In this document: piece by piece, positions 22,491 to 34,388 of the stretch
Layout: every line of letters starts with the position of its first letter
Position numbering within the stretch: position 1 is the first letter of the stretch
From: Halichoerus grypus
Lineage: Eukaryota > Chordata > Mammalia > Carnivora > Phocidae
Assembly: GCF_964656455.1 (NCBI RefSeq)
Contig: NC_135717.1
Coordinates: 2,046,001 to 2,110,000 of the forward strand
Length of the DNA stretch: 64,000 nt
Direction of reading: 5' to 3'
Made by a program: the position numbers and the translations under genes
The notes under the pieces: generated by a model
Databases searched by the model: none
Told to the model about the DNA's origin: nothing
The model's input: only the letters and a program-made list of their open reading frames with translations

Positions 22491-22867
22491 CGGAGGAGAA
22501 GCTAGGGCGCCCTGGCTCAGGAGCGGGGAGGGGGCGCTCAGGCGGAGCCCGTGCCATGGGGGCGGCCGCCCCGTCCACTCTGCCTCCCGGCTGCACACGG
22601 ACAGCGGCTTGAAAGCTGCTGGGGGAATGTTTTGAGACTCAAACTTTGAGGAACAGAGGTTCTTTCCGGCATCAAATAGGCTGGGGGGGGGGGGCAGGGG
22701 AGCAGTTTCGGGCGGTCCCCAGGGACGGCGGCTCCGGCGGAGGATGGAACGCATGCCGTCTGCCCCAGCGCGGTCCCAGGCCCCGGCCCGGCCACACGCA
22801 CCACCCAAGCGGAACCGGGTAACCCCACATCATGGTTTCCGAGAAGCGACGGGCCCGGGCTTTTGTT

Positions 22868-22873
22868 AATAAA
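22868..22873 (+). terminator. AMZ1: candidate AMZ1 poly(A) signal (proximal)
   Basis: A canonical AATAAA sits in ttgttAATAAAcatacac, 1.7 kb after the stop and in the right orientation. The GU-rich region downstream is weak, so confidence is limited. Confidence 0.4.
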
Positions 22874-25595
22874 CATACACGATGGACTGTATCGCCTTCG
22901 AGCTCCGAATCGGTCACCGGGCCCCGTGAGTCCCACGTGGCCCCAAGAGCGTGAACGGAGCTACAGCTACTCTGGGGTCACGACATCACGTGTACCGGGG
23001 CTTGTGTGTGTGTGGGGGGGGGCAGGAACCTATGCACCTTCCAAAGCAGCTCAACACCCATCCCAACGGTCCTGCTGAAGGCCGGTGCGGGGCAGCCCCT
23101 CTCCTGGCAGCCCTGCTGCGGCCCCCACAGGGCCAGGGCATGGAAGGGGGGGGCTGTTCACACAGTCTCATGGGACAGCAGATTCAGCCCCTCCCAGAGG
23201 AGCGAACTCTCCAGAAGGGCTTAAAAATAACCCCAAACATGCCCTGCCTTAGCCAAGCAGCTAATGTTGAAGCTGAGAGTCCAAATTTAGATCCCATCAA
23301 GGTCAGAAGAGGGGCTACACCATTCCAGGGGCGCACACGCCACCCACACCCAGGGTCCGAGCTGCGGCCTCGAGAAGCTACTCTCAGACCCAACAGGCCG
23401 GGGCGGCCGCAAGACCCAAATCCACCTGGGAAGGGACAGGCCCTTCGAATGCGTCTGTCTAGGCACCGGGGACCTGCTCACGTCCCTCGTCCCCGCGGCT
23501 CTCTCTGAGGAAGCACGCGGGTAAGTCTGAGCAGGAAAGGGAGTCGGGGCCCCGGCTCCAAGGTTCCCGGGAGGCCCTGCAGCTGCAGCACGTGGCTGGA
23601 CGGACTCCCTGGAGGTCGGGGTGCGGCGTGGGTGGGGGGCCGGCACGCTGGGGCTCCGCGGATTGTTGTCCAGAGAGAGCGAGTCCCCAGCGGAGTGGGT
23701 AACCCTGGGAAGACCGGGGGGCCGTGCCAGGGCTTCACCCGGCGGCTCCCGACCCAGAGCTGGGGCCACAGAGGCCACCACAGCCCTGGACTCCAGGTCG
23801 CGGTGGGGCAGCCATACGCGGACAGGAACCCGGTTTCACGGACGCCCGAGGAAAGAGCAAACGTGAAGCCCTCAGAGAGAAAGCTAACGCTGCAGGGTAA
23901 CCGGGAGTCGCGGGCCGTGCCACCATCCAGAAGCGAGGCTTGGAGAGCCGCCGGGTCACCGGGCAGGACTGGCCGAGACGGCTCGCGCAGCCCTTCCCAG
24001 CACCGCCCAGCAGCACCTGGGTCCACGAGAACCCAGAATAACTGCTGTCTATTTTTGAACTTGTTTCTCGGGCACAGAAGCAAATGAAAACAAGCTAGTC
24101 AGGGGTTTATTTAAAAAAGCAATTTCCAAGAAACACCCTGGGGCCACGACGCACTCAGTCCCCCTCCCCCCACCCGTGATGACCAGGGTGACGCGCGGAC
24201 TTGCTCATCGGAGGTGGCTGAAAGCCATAGCCCGCGCCCCAGTGGGATCTGCAACCGGCCTCCACCTCCCGCCTCTGAAATGACCCCAGGCGCCCAAAGA
24301 ACGAACCAGAAACGCAATCAATCAGGTTCCCCGTGAGGCCGACCCAAGTGGCCGCTACCCGAGCATCTTAACACACTTGCGAGGCCCTGAAACTGGGCCC
24401 AGCCCGGTGTCCCCCACTCTGGCGCTGTCCCCTCCCTCCCGGCCAGCTCTCTGGCTACACTGCGGCCTAAACGTCACCTCTCAGCCGCGGCCAATGCGGG
24501 ACTTCTAGGTCCCACCGGCATGCTGAGCACCGCGTCACGTTCCTCCCGGCACTCGGCCCCCCACGCTTGTAAGGCTGGGTCGCGGGTCTCTCACTGGCCT
24601 GAGGTCTGCTCGCCACCAGCTCCCAGCCCACGTGGCACGTGTGGGGACGCACTCACCTGCCCCTGGAACAGGTGGCCGACAGAGCAGAGGGCTTCTGGGC
24701 CGCAGGATCCCGTCCAGGGCTGACATCACTTTCCTTTCCCTCATTTGGACTTTTAGCCACGAACACTGATTCGCTGTTTCTCGCCACACCGGCTCGAGTA
24801 AGGGCAGAACGTCAGAGGGAGCGCGCCTGACCCTTCCGCGTGGCCAGGCCTTCCACCGTGAGCCCTCAGGCCGGCTTGGGGCCCTCCTCCCTCGGCCTGC
24901 CTGGGGAATGCTCCTGGGGGCTGCACAGGACAGGCACGCAAGTCACAAGCCGGGGGACAGGGCTGGGAACACGGGGGTCCCGGGAGGAGAGCGAGAGCAC
25001 CGTGCAGGGCCCGAATGTGCAGAAAGGGCCTTTTCTGAGAGAAGCCAGCGAGCGTCACCAGCAGGACCCACAGGAGCTCCGTCCGCCTGCCCGAAGTGTG
25101 AAGCACGGAAGAGACAGGGAGGGGTAAACATCCCCGCAGCAGCTCTTTCCTCTGGAATCGGGCCTCAGCCCCACTCCAGCCACGTCCCTCAGGAATGAGC
25201 TGGGTGCTTCCCCCGAAGGTCCCCCTGGAGAGGCGGTTCAGGGGAGGCGGGGACAGCGGCATCCTGGCCGTCAGTGCGGCACCACTGGGGGCCCTGCCCA
25301 GCTACCTCCCGTCCCCTCTGCCCTGGGGCCTGCCCTCTGCAGCCTGTCCCTGCCCCCCTGCAGGCCTCGCTCGTGGCCCCCGCTGCATCCTGATCCCAGG
25401 AGCTGCCAGCACAACTGGATTAAACTACTAGATTGGCATCGTCCGTATTTATAAAAGTCCCACAGCCAAGGGGAAATTTGCCTGAGCGTAGGCATCTTAG
25501 TACCAAGATTCCCGAGGACTTTGACGTGCAGAGTAAGTTCTGCACAGTTCAGATTTTCTGGACTGCTTATGCATTACATTTTCGTTCTTAAAATT

Positions 25596-25601
25596 AATAA
25601 A
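25596..25601 (+). terminator. AMZ1: candidate AMZ1 poly(A) signal (distal)
   Basis: A canonical AATAAA lies in a locally AT-rich block (25430-25620), unlike its GC-rich surroundings, and is followed by tgctgt. It is an alternative end for AMZ1. Confidence 0.3.
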
Positions 25602-26857
25602 TGCTGTCAATGCACGTGAAGAAAAAGCCTCGAGGGAGGGGGAGACATCCAGCTGCAAACAAGAGCTTCTGCCCTCTGAACCGAGCAGGTGCTCCTTCCT
25701 GCTGGGACGCAAGTGCCCGCCGGACCCGCTGGGCTAGCAGGTGCCCAGGGCACCGGGCGGGGAGCGCTCTGGCCCCTCACCCGCGCACACAGCCACGCGG
25801 CGCATGTCCCTGAGGCACCGCTACTCTCACGTCCCTGCCCGGAGGGTTAGGAATCCTACTTATCACACCGGCTCATTCCCCGCTTCCACGCGTTCTGGGG
25901 TCAAGGTTGTACCTCTCAAGGGACAAGGTGGCGTGGCTGTTATTTCTATTCATACTAATACTACCAATGGCATTTTTCCGACTCGAGGCCAGGGGCTCCA
26001 CACTGTCGCCCGGCCGCGTGCTCACCTTCGATCCACGCTGCGGGTCCACACTTGTAAGGGTGCGTGGAGCATTACTGGCAGGATGGGGTGCACCTGCCGG
26101 CTGCGGCATGGAGGGGGTGAAAGGCAAGCAGGGACAGGCTTACAGAGGCAGAGGACGGCAAGGGCCCAGATCCGAGGCTGCGAGCACCTACTCACCTCAC
26201 CTTCCTGCTGGCGGCCACACGCACATGAGACCCGGCGGGAGGCCTTGGCTTCTGGAACGGCGTCTGCCCCACGAACCGTGCACTCCAGGATCAACGGTCA
26301 CCTGTGTTCTCCCATCTTAGAGATGTCACACGCCGTGGCCGCGGGAGCTGGTGTTTGACGGGATGCAACGCGCTGGGAAAGCAAGGGCAATTTAAGGCGA
26401 ACCGTAGTAATTCATCAAAATCACCCACCACTGTGGCCATATGGCATGTTTTTACCCTTCCCAGTAGAGATTCTCACCTGGTACACGGCATTCATAAACA
26501 GAGGCTTCCTGGCAGCCCTGTGGGCAGGCTTGGCTCTGCGCGAACCTCCAGGGCGGTGCCCGTGGCGGAGTGGGCTCCGAGCTCGGTTTCCACAGAGAAC
26601 ACTGAAGCGTGACGCCATGGCAGCCCTGCCCTTCGCGCGGTCCTCCGCGCGCCCAGCCCTGGGCAAGGCTACAGCACGGGGGCCACGTGGTGGGGCAGGA
26701 AAGGCGCACACAGGGCGCAGGTTGGGCGTGGAACACCGTATTGGGTCAGAGGATAACCTGCCAATTTTAGTCGTTTGAATGGAGTTTAGAAAAAGATATT
26801 TGGAAGAGGTCCAGAGGTGATGCTCTGATTCTAGAGATGCACAGAAAGATCAGTTTT

Positions 26858-27054
26858 TTGTTTTTTTTAAAGATTTTATTTATTTGATAGAGACAGAGAC
26901 AGCGAGAGCAGGAACACAAGCAAGGGGAGTGGGAGAGGGAGAAGCAGGCTCCCCGCGGAGCAGGAAGCCCGATGTGGGACTCGATCCCAGGACCCTGGGA
27001 TCATGACCTGAGCCGAAGGCAGACGCTTAATGACTGAGCCACCCAGGCGCCCCG
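26858..27054 (-). mobile_element. SINEC (CAN-SINE), minus
   Basis: A full tRNA-Lys-derived carnivore SINE: A/T tail with AAGATTTTATTTATTTG, CT/GA-rich middle, and tRNA-like head ending CCACCCAGGCGCCCC. The 14-bp duplication gaaagatcagtttt is perfect at 26844-26857 and 27055-27068. Confidence 0.97.
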
Positions 27055-29752
27055 GAAAGATCAGTTTTAAATTCCTTCGTAAGCAGGCTTGTTGAAGAGT
27101 CTAGCAAGAGCTCAGCTCCAAACAGGACAGATGGTGGGGAAACGGCCAAAGTTGCATGGGCTGCTCGTGAGTGCTCCCGGAAGCACGCCCCCACCCGCCG
27201 CCCCCAGACCACAGCCAGGGCTCTGCTCACCCATCTGCGGTGGGTCTGGGAAAAGTGTCCCGGCTTGCCCACACCGCGTGGCCGACTCTCAGGGCAGGTC
27301 CCAGGTCCCCTGGGGGAGGAGGACATCAAGCTCTTCCCCGCCCTGCAGCGGACATCAGGGCAGCCTTACCGGACGGTGCGTGGTCCACGCAGGCCCTCGG
27401 GGAATGCTGTTCCCACCGGGAAACTCCACCGTGGCTGTGGACGGCTGGGATTATGTTCACTTGGGGGAAATACGTCAGCTTTTAAAAACACAAAATAAAG
27501 TAAATTCACGGTTAATAAAAAGGCCTCGAAGTGACAGGCCTGAACAACGGCCCCTTGTTGTCACCTTGTTGTCACAGAACAGGAGCCGCCGGAGAAGTGC
27601 TGCCCCCCCCGCACGGTGCGTCCGGCTCATCGGCGCGCTGGCGAGCCCGTGCCCAGGCCTGATAGCAAATTCGGGCTCATTCAGGAACCGTCGAGTCTCT
27701 GCTCTAGCGTTTCACTTTGGTTCACGGTACAAAGACATAAAACAGAAAACCCTCTGAAGAGAAAAACTACCTTCTACACGCAGCTTGAAAATGGAGAACC
27801 TCATTTTCCAGTTGAGCCACGTTCATGGTCAGCCAGGGGCAAGGTCTTCAGGTCCCTCCTGCTAAGATGCCCAAAATGACATTTTAAGATGTTTTGCTGC
27901 CTAGTGGTAAGATCCGAGGAGGGTGAGCTGCCACAGGGCAGGGTCAGACCGCAGGGTGCCCCCTGCCGCCCGCCGTCCCAGCCGTCCCGTCCTCCAATCA
28001 GCAAGGAGAGCCTGCCGCCCTCTGTGCTGTCCTTCTGGGCTGGAAACCCACAGCCCCAAGGGCCCACCCCATTCCCACCCCCGCCATACTGGGACCCCAG
28101 CCCCTGGGAACGTCCACGTGCCCAGATACTTGAGAACCCGCTTGTTCCTGCTGGCATCCTGCTTTTCCTGTTGGATGTGGGATTACGGCCTCCGGACGGG
28201 GGCCAGCTCCGCGATCTCTGATCAGGCAAAGCCCAGAGCTTACAAAGCGCAGCTCCAGGCCCGGCAGCTCCAGGCCCGGCTCGGAGGCGTCACCACGCCA
28301 GGGCTGCAGACACGCGCTCTCCAAGGAGGGAAGCCCGGCGAGAGAAGGAGCCCCCGGAGTCACCTGAAGAGAACAGCCGCTGCGTGGAGATCAAATCCAG
28401 CTATTTGAACACCCCATCCGAACACCACGGAGTAAGCAGCCTCCAAGTCTGAGAGCCCTGTCCTTCCCCAGCAGAAGGCGGGGGTCAGACCGTGCAGGGG
28501 GACTGCAGAGACAGCAGGGCCTTCTTCGCGGCCCAGGCCCCCTCTACCCACAGCCACCGCCTGAGCTTCGGCCCACACGCTCCCCCCAGGCTCGGGCGCC
28601 CACCAGCACATCGGGTGCCCGTGAGCGCGGGGACAGGGCACATGCAGCTGGGGAACCGTCTTCGTGAACCGAGCAAGCTCCTTTCCTCGGGGGACCCGAC
28701 AGCTTTCTTGTCAGGACCCAGCACTGCCTTGTGAATGACACTGGAGCCCAGTGTCCCCAAGCAGGGCTGCCAGGCCCCCGAGCTGCAGGCCCAGCACCAC
28801 CCCCAGCCAGGACTCGCAGCTCCGATGCCGAGTCAGCAACACACAGAACCGCACACGCCAGCTCCTCGAGCTTCCAGGGACGTTCCAGAACGAGGCTGCC
28901 AAGGCGCACCTGACACACGTCCCGGAGAAGATGGGACCGAAGGACTGGAGCCTGCCCGACGCTGGAAAGGCTTGGCCAGAGCTCCCTCCACAGGAACCAC
29001 CTCTGTTCCCTGGAGGCGGGCTGCTGGTCCCGGCAAGGGACAGAGCTGGCGGCCTTGAGTGAGACGGTGAAGCAGCCTTCTCACCAAGCTGAGCACACAC
29101 TCCAGCTGGCGAGAAACCCCCCAGGAGCTCCACCTGCTTCGGTGGCCCCTCTGCCCTGGCTGCACGGTGAGGTCGCCAGGAGCCCAGGAATCCGCTTAGA
29201 CCACGTTCCTACCGGAGGGCCCTGCCCGGGCGGCTCGGCCCGGGGCCTCCGCAAAGCTCCTTGGGGGGATCGGACTGCGGCGCCAGTGTGGGGAATCACC
29301 ATCCCGTCTGGCGCTGACACGTGTTGAAACTGGAACCCACAGAGCTCAGCCCATAGCCCTGGGGTAACGCGGAGCACGCAGCATGCCCATCACTGGTGTT
29401 TCTCTGGATGGGTTTCTGCCCTTCCCACACAAAAACGTACACCGTGGTGCCCCACCCAGGCCACGGCCGCTGGACAGCACCCACGTGCCTCCTTCTGGAA
29501 AAGACTGCAGTGTGACGAGAACCTCGGGGGTCAGGACAGCAGACTCCCCACCTGCCCCTGCCCCTCCCTCTGGCGCCCTCTGGTGGCGGGGCTCAGGCCA
29601 CGTCAAGGGTCCAGCAGCAGGTCCTTCTCGAGCTCTCAGACCTCAGAGCTGCACTCGGGGCCTCCCGCCCTCACGCCACGTGAGGGCCACACACGGACAT
29701 GCACACGCATTCACACACGCATGCACACACCCGTCTCTATGTACAAGATGCT

Positions 29753-29758
29753 TTTATT
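29753..29758 (-). terminator. GNA12: GNA12 poly(A) signal
   Basis: On the minus strand the sequence reads agccAATAAAagcatcttg. It is followed 20-70 nt later by a dense GU-rich element (tgtgtgcatgcgtgtgtg, about 29688-29733), the layout expected for CPSF and CstF binding. Confidence 0.75.
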
Positions 29759-30401
29759 GGCTTTGAAGTTGTGTTTCCGGTGCTTTCACGGAAAGCAGTA
29801 CTCGAGACAGTTGTGTGTGTCGGGCTCCGTGCAGCACGCTTTCGGGATTAAAGGCCGATGATTGGGTAGTGAACCTTCAAGTACAATCAGGATTGATGGT
29901 GTTGGGCTCTGAATCTGGGGACTAAAAATCTGACTTAATGGCTGGGCTTGAATGCAGAGGATAGAGCTTAATGAACACCCAGAGCGAAGGTGGTCGCCAC
30001 CACACTGGGCCCGCCAACCAAGGCCCGCGGGGTGTGAAGTGGGAGCCGTGAACCAGCTGTGGGCCGCGCGCATCCTGGGGGGCGCCTTCATGCCACGAGT
30101 CCCACTGAGTCCGTGTGCGCTGTCCCCAGGACGCCCAAGCGAGGCAGTCCTAACTAATGATCTTGTGTTGAGAGTATTTTTGGATCTCGGAGTTAAAATA
30201 ACTGGACTTATTTTTCTTTTATCCAAGAAGTAAAAAACGTTACAAGAATACAGATCCTGGAGATCTCTGTACATCACAAGGCTGAACGCAAAGTCTTTGA
30301 GACCATTTCTCTACAAATAGAAGAGTATTTCAGGGAAAAGCCTACATGTGTCCTTCTATGTAAACAGTAGAACTATGAAGAAAGATCTTATTTTGAGGAA
30401 G

Positions 30402-30407
30402 TTTATT
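30402..30407 (-). terminator. GNA12: alternative proximal GNA12 poly(A) signal
   Basis: The minus strand reads taacAATAAActtcctc within the AT-rich part of the 3' UTR. Use would shorten the UTR by about 650 bp. Confidence 0.35.
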
Positions 30408-32531
30408 GTTACATTTTTGCAATAATAGATGAGGCACGACTATCTCCTGCTTCTCCAACAACTCAATAAAAAAGACAATAATCAAGGATAACAGTGAAAT
30501 TAAAATAAAAAAAATACAAAAGCCGAAGGTTTTGGAGACAAAAAACAACTACAGTCTATGTGTGGGGAAGCTGTGAATGGTTTTAGTTGAGCCTTGCAAA
30601 AAGTTTCTTTCCCCGATTCCAATGAAGCCCAGAACTTCGAGCCAGGGCCTTCAGAGACCCCCCACCCCCAACCCGTCCGCCCAGGGACCCAGGCCGCAGC
30701 GCCTGCCCGGCCCCCCACGCAGCTCAGCGTGCAGCCCCGCCTCTCCTGCTCGTGGTGTTAAAGGGGCCGGAGCGTGGTGCACATGGCGGGCAGAGCCCAG
30801 CCCAAGGCACCCCGAGTGCCAGCAGGCAGCGGCCGGGGCCAGGGTGACGGCTCCTCCATCAGTAAGTGGCAGCTGGTGAGGCCCCGACAGTGAGTGACTC
30901 GTGAGGGGGGCCCGCCGCCCTGGGGACCGGGCTGGAAGGACCCCAGACCACCCTGAGGGAGCCTGCCAAGAGTGCTCCTTTTCCTTTAAGCCACGGTCAT
31001 CGGCACTGACCCTGGGTCACATCCTTCAGTTTATGAGGAGCCCCAGGAAGCAGTACACAAACAGCAATGTTTTTTTCCCAGCCAAAAAAACCGAAACTCC
31101 AACATACACGGACACAAAGCCTCGAGCACCAAAAGAGAAAGAATTTCATGTTGTCGCCTCATTACGAACACTGATAACAAGGATGACTCAGAAGCAGGTT
31201 GCGTGCCCTTTCCTTCTGGATCAGCATCTGCCACAAGATTCTTGTTTATCTTGCTTGCTGGAAAGGAGCCAGGAGGGAGATGCGAAAGGGACACAGGATC
31301 GGGAAGAGGGCGGCCTTGGGACGGGGGCCACAGTAATGGTCTGGTGCCGGTTAGACGAAGCTCTTTTTGTTCCCTTTTCAATGCTGGGGAAAGTCCCAAC
31401 ACACCAGACAGACCGTCCTAGGAGAGGAACGCACAGCGGGACCAGCTTGGGATGCAGCGTGCTGACAGCCAGGGAGCGACACCTAAGTGGACAAGGGCAC
31501 AGAGAGGGACATCTGTCCTCCCGTGTCCACACTCACGGGCTTGGGCACCTTCTCCCGGACGAGAGCTATGTCCGGTAGTGTTTGCTGGTGACGTGTGTAC
31601 ACGAGTGGAAGAGACCTCGGTAAGAATCAAGACTCCCAGCAGAGCTGCAAGCGGGCACCGGCCGTCCAAAGGCATCGGGGTGGTGGCAGTCTGCAGAAAC
31701 TCTGAGAGTCTGGGCTTTCTGAAAGGTCAGCTGCGGCATTCACAGAGGCTGTGCTAGGAATCCTGCCAGTGTTCAGAAGCCCCGAGGGGAAGAGGAAGCG
31801 CTCTAGCACCTTCCGAAAGAAGGGAAGGCGGATACAGCCCAGTGCAGGTGTCAGGACTTGAAAGAAGAGTCACCTGCGAGGCCAGGGGGAGGGAGGGCGG
31901 GTGCGTGTAACAGGCATGCCCACCGCCGGCGCACCGGCCGTGGGGTGTTAAGGCAAGCCCACGCCCACCCTCTAAAGCTGGGGGCCCCTGGCCAGATCAT
32001 GGGTGCCTGGACCAGGGTCTCTCAAGGAACCGGCACTAGGGTTTTCCAAGGCAACGCGTGCGCTTTGGGAGGTGGCGCAGAGACGCCTGATCTCCCGCAG
32101 ACCACCGTGAGGCAAAGCTCTCGGGCTCGTCTGTCTCACGGAAGCCTCGCAAGTTAGCGGGGAAAGCCGTCCGCAAGGCCAGCTGCTTGTGCTGTCGTCA
32201 CTGAGTGTGCGTGTGCGGGCGTGTGCACGCCCACCGCCGACACTCCACCCTCGATTAAACTGTGTCAGAGAAGGAATACAGTTTCTGGAAAGAGAGAGAA
32301 AGCTGTGTTACTAGGTATTACGCATGAATACCAAAGTGACCCCTTGGATTCTCAGTAGTTTGACTACGCCCCGGGTTCAGTAGCTAACGTCCGAGTGTCC
32401 GTGTCCCCGGGCCTGGAGCGTGGCCGGCGTGGCCGGTGCGGCGGCACTCCGGGGCCGGGCGTGGGCGGCACGGATCCGAGGAGCCCCCCGCGGGCCCGGC
32501 TGCTGTGGGCGAGGGCGAGGGGCGTCCTCCC

Positions 32532-33101
32532 TCACTGCAGCATGATGTCCTTCAGATTCTCCTGCAGGATGGTGTCCTTCACAGCATGGAACACGAAGCG
32601 GATGTTCTCCGTGTCTATGGCGGTGGTGAAGTGGTGAAATAGCGGCTTGCCGCGGTTCCGTCTCTTCCGGTCGAAGCACTGCACCAGGTAGCGCTGCACG
32701 TCCTCCAGCCTGTGTGGGTCGCCCTTGAAGTCGGGGAAGTGCTTCTTGATGCTCACGGTCTTGACCTTCTCCACCAGGAGGTCCATCTTGTTGAGGAAGA
32801 GGATTATGGAGACGTTGAAGAAGAGCTTGTTGTTGACTATGGTCTCAAAGATGTTCATGGACTCCACCAGCCGGTTGGTGCGCCTGTCCTCCATGAGCAC
32901 CTGGTCGTACTCGCTGGAGGACACCATGAACAGGATCGACGTGATCCCGTCAAAGCACTGGAACCACTTCTGGCGCTGGGACCGCTGGCCGCCCACGTCC
33001 ACCATCTTAAAAGGGATTTTTTTAATAACGAAGTCATGTTCCACAATGCCCTTGGTGGCCTTCCGTGCCAGCAGGATGTCCTGCTTGCTAGGAAAGTAGT
33101 T
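32532..33101 (-). CDS. GNA12: GNA12 last coding exon (189 residues and stop)
   Basis: The acceptor on the minus strand is tgtattttacag, with the first codon AAC at 33101-33099. The stop TGA is at 32534-32532. The exon starts [18 protein letters not shown] and ends ENLKDIMLQ. It holds switches I-III, the NKMD and TTAID nucleotide-binding motifs, and helix alpha5, which contacts receptors. The intron between this exon and exon 3 is 1236 bp (33102-34337), in which I see no repeat or exon. Confidence 0.98.
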   Translation of the reverse strand, partial: NYFPSKQDILLARKATKGIVEHDFVIKKIPFKMVDVGGQRSQRQKWFQCFDGITSILFMVSSSEYDQVLMEDRRTNRLVESMNIFETIVNNKLFFNVSIILFLNKMDLLVEKVKTVSIKKHFPDFKGDPHRLEDVQRYLVQCFDRKRRNRGKPLFHHFTTAIDTENIRFVFHAVKDTILQENLKDIMLQ

Positions 33102-34388
33102 CTGTAAAATACAGGAGAAGGGAAAAGTTTAGCAGGAGAAGAAGAACACGGGAAAATGAGGATCAAGAGTCCAATGCACTTGGGCGAGAAGCTGAACCTA
33201 ACACCAAAAGCCACTTTCATCTGTACCATCAGACACTGGCCGCGGAACGGAGGCGAAGGCAATAAGGGCTGGTTTCAAGCGAGCAGAGGCCCCCTGGCCC
33301 GAGGCAGGTTGCCGGAACCCCCGGGTCTGTTTCTGCCCATGGCCACCTCTGTCCTTTCCTGAATTCTAAAGCACGCGCGTTCCCAAAACTTACTGTGAAC
33401 TAATTTAATCTAGGTTTGCGATGCTAGTTAGATTTAGTCCGCAATCTACGTAATACGTCATTCTGGGAAGTTTTCCGCAACCATGGCGCTGCCGTTAAAA
33501 CCCTCCACGACCACTGCGCACAATCACACGGGCAGCGGCCCCGCCAGAAACCAAACAGGGGCGATGAGGCCTCTGGGTCCAGAGCCCGCTCACACGGGAG
33601 CAGGGGCAGAGAGCTAACACTGCAGGGGGGACAGCGACCGGCACGAGAGGCCCCCCGCAGGAACGATCCAGCTACTTCACCACATAAACGGGGAGAAAAG
33701 GGAAGACGGGGGAGAAACCTACAGAGTAGAAGACATTTGAGTGACGCGGCCCAACTGTGAAGGACGGGCCTTACGAGGGCGCGGATTCCAACTGCCAAAC
33801 AAGCAGCGTGCACGGGAAAACACGGATGGGACATGCGGGCAGATCCCCGAGCAGACCGGACGGCGGTGGGTATCGAGGAATGCTGCGGATGTCTTAGGAG
33901 CAACAGTGGTGTCGCGGGCAGGATTCAGGATCCCGTTACTGTGGAACGACGCAAGGATGTGTGTGCTCCTGGCGGAGGGCGGCCCAGGGGCTCATCTGAC
34001 AATTTGTCCTTGTGTGTGTGTGCGTTTCCCATCATAAAACGTTAAAGGAAATCCTCTGTTCACTAAACAATCCCTGTGTCCTCTGTGGTAGTCCAAGCGA
34101 GAACGTGAGGAGGGAATGTTCACGCCACGCACGGACGTTCCGTCTGCGCTGACCCAGAGTCGGGAGCTGAGTGAGGGCAAGACATGACAGCCCCGTCCAC
34201 AGTCATCGGATGCGGGGCGCAGGGCGCCCAAGGATGGTGCGCACACCCGCGGGCCGGGGGCTGCTCCGGCCTCCACGCACACGCTTCCTAACCCTGGCTC
34301 ACAGTTCTCGGGGGTGGGGGGTGGGGTCTGTACTCACCAGCTGGCCGATCCGGTCCAAGTTATCCAGAAAGTACTTCACCGATTCACC
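32532..34388 (-). CDS. GNA12: GNA12, G-protein subunit alpha-12 (partial, last two coding exons)
   Basis: Exon 3 (34388-34338) and exon 4 (33101-32532) join in phase 0 to give 206 residues plus TGA, about 54% of the roughly 381-residue family protein. Galpha12 is a membrane-attached GTPase that couples receptors to RGS-type RhoGEFs and so to RhoA. Visible motifs are [17 protein letters not shown], switch I (ARKATKG with the catalytic Arg and Mg-binding Thr), switch [14 protein letters not shown] with the GTPase Gln, the guanine-specificity motif FLNKMD, the TTAID loop, and the C-terminal NLKDIMLQ. That ending separates GNA12 from GNA13, which ends in QLMLQ. The N-terminal half (P-loop, palmitoylation Cys) lies beyond 64000. 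No substitution is seen at a key residue. Confidence 0.97.
34338..34388 (-). CDS. GNA12: GNA12 51-bp penultimate coding exon
   Basis: Seventeen codons encode [17 protein letters not shown], identical to the family sequence as I recall it. Minus-strand flanks are acceptor cctctgtgacag and donor GTGAGTACAG. It is a short phase-0 exon too small for most ORF callers. It forms part of the helical domain just before switch I. Confidence 0.97.

Larger units (their letters stand above)
21159..22890 (+). other. AMZ1: AMZ1 3' UTR (extent inferred)
   Basis: This sequence follows the AMZ1 stop and contains no conserved ORF. The end is set to the first AATAAA at 22868-22873. A second candidate at 25596 would make the UTR about 4.4 kb. 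It includes poly-C at about 22123-22132, a MIR near 22385-22490 and a G-run at about 22683-22693. Confidence 0.45.
22891..29734. other. convergent intergenic region between AMZ1 and GNA12
   Basis: No coding exon is recognised. It contains one SINE (26858-27054), a small 15-bp tandem duplication at about 28250-28280 (cagctccaggcccgg twice), the distal AMZ1 poly(A) candidate, and the GU-rich element for GNA12 termination at its right edge. A possible minus-strand AATAAA near 24107-24112 is unassigned. Confidence 0.6.
29735..32531 (-). other. GNA12: GNA12 3' UTR (about 2.8 kb)
   Basis: This runs from the GNA12 stop to the poly(A) site near 29735-29743. It is GC-rich near the stop (32.4-32.5 kb) and becomes AT-rich at 30.18-30.56 kb, which is typical of a regulatory 3' UTR. 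Its length is close to what I recall for mammalian GNA12. No SINE or L1 interrupts it, in contrast with the adjacent intron. Confidence 0.75.

Noticed and set aside
32712..33107. Plus-strand open frames opposite the GNA12 last exon
   Set aside because: They are antisense shadows of the conserved GNA12 exon.
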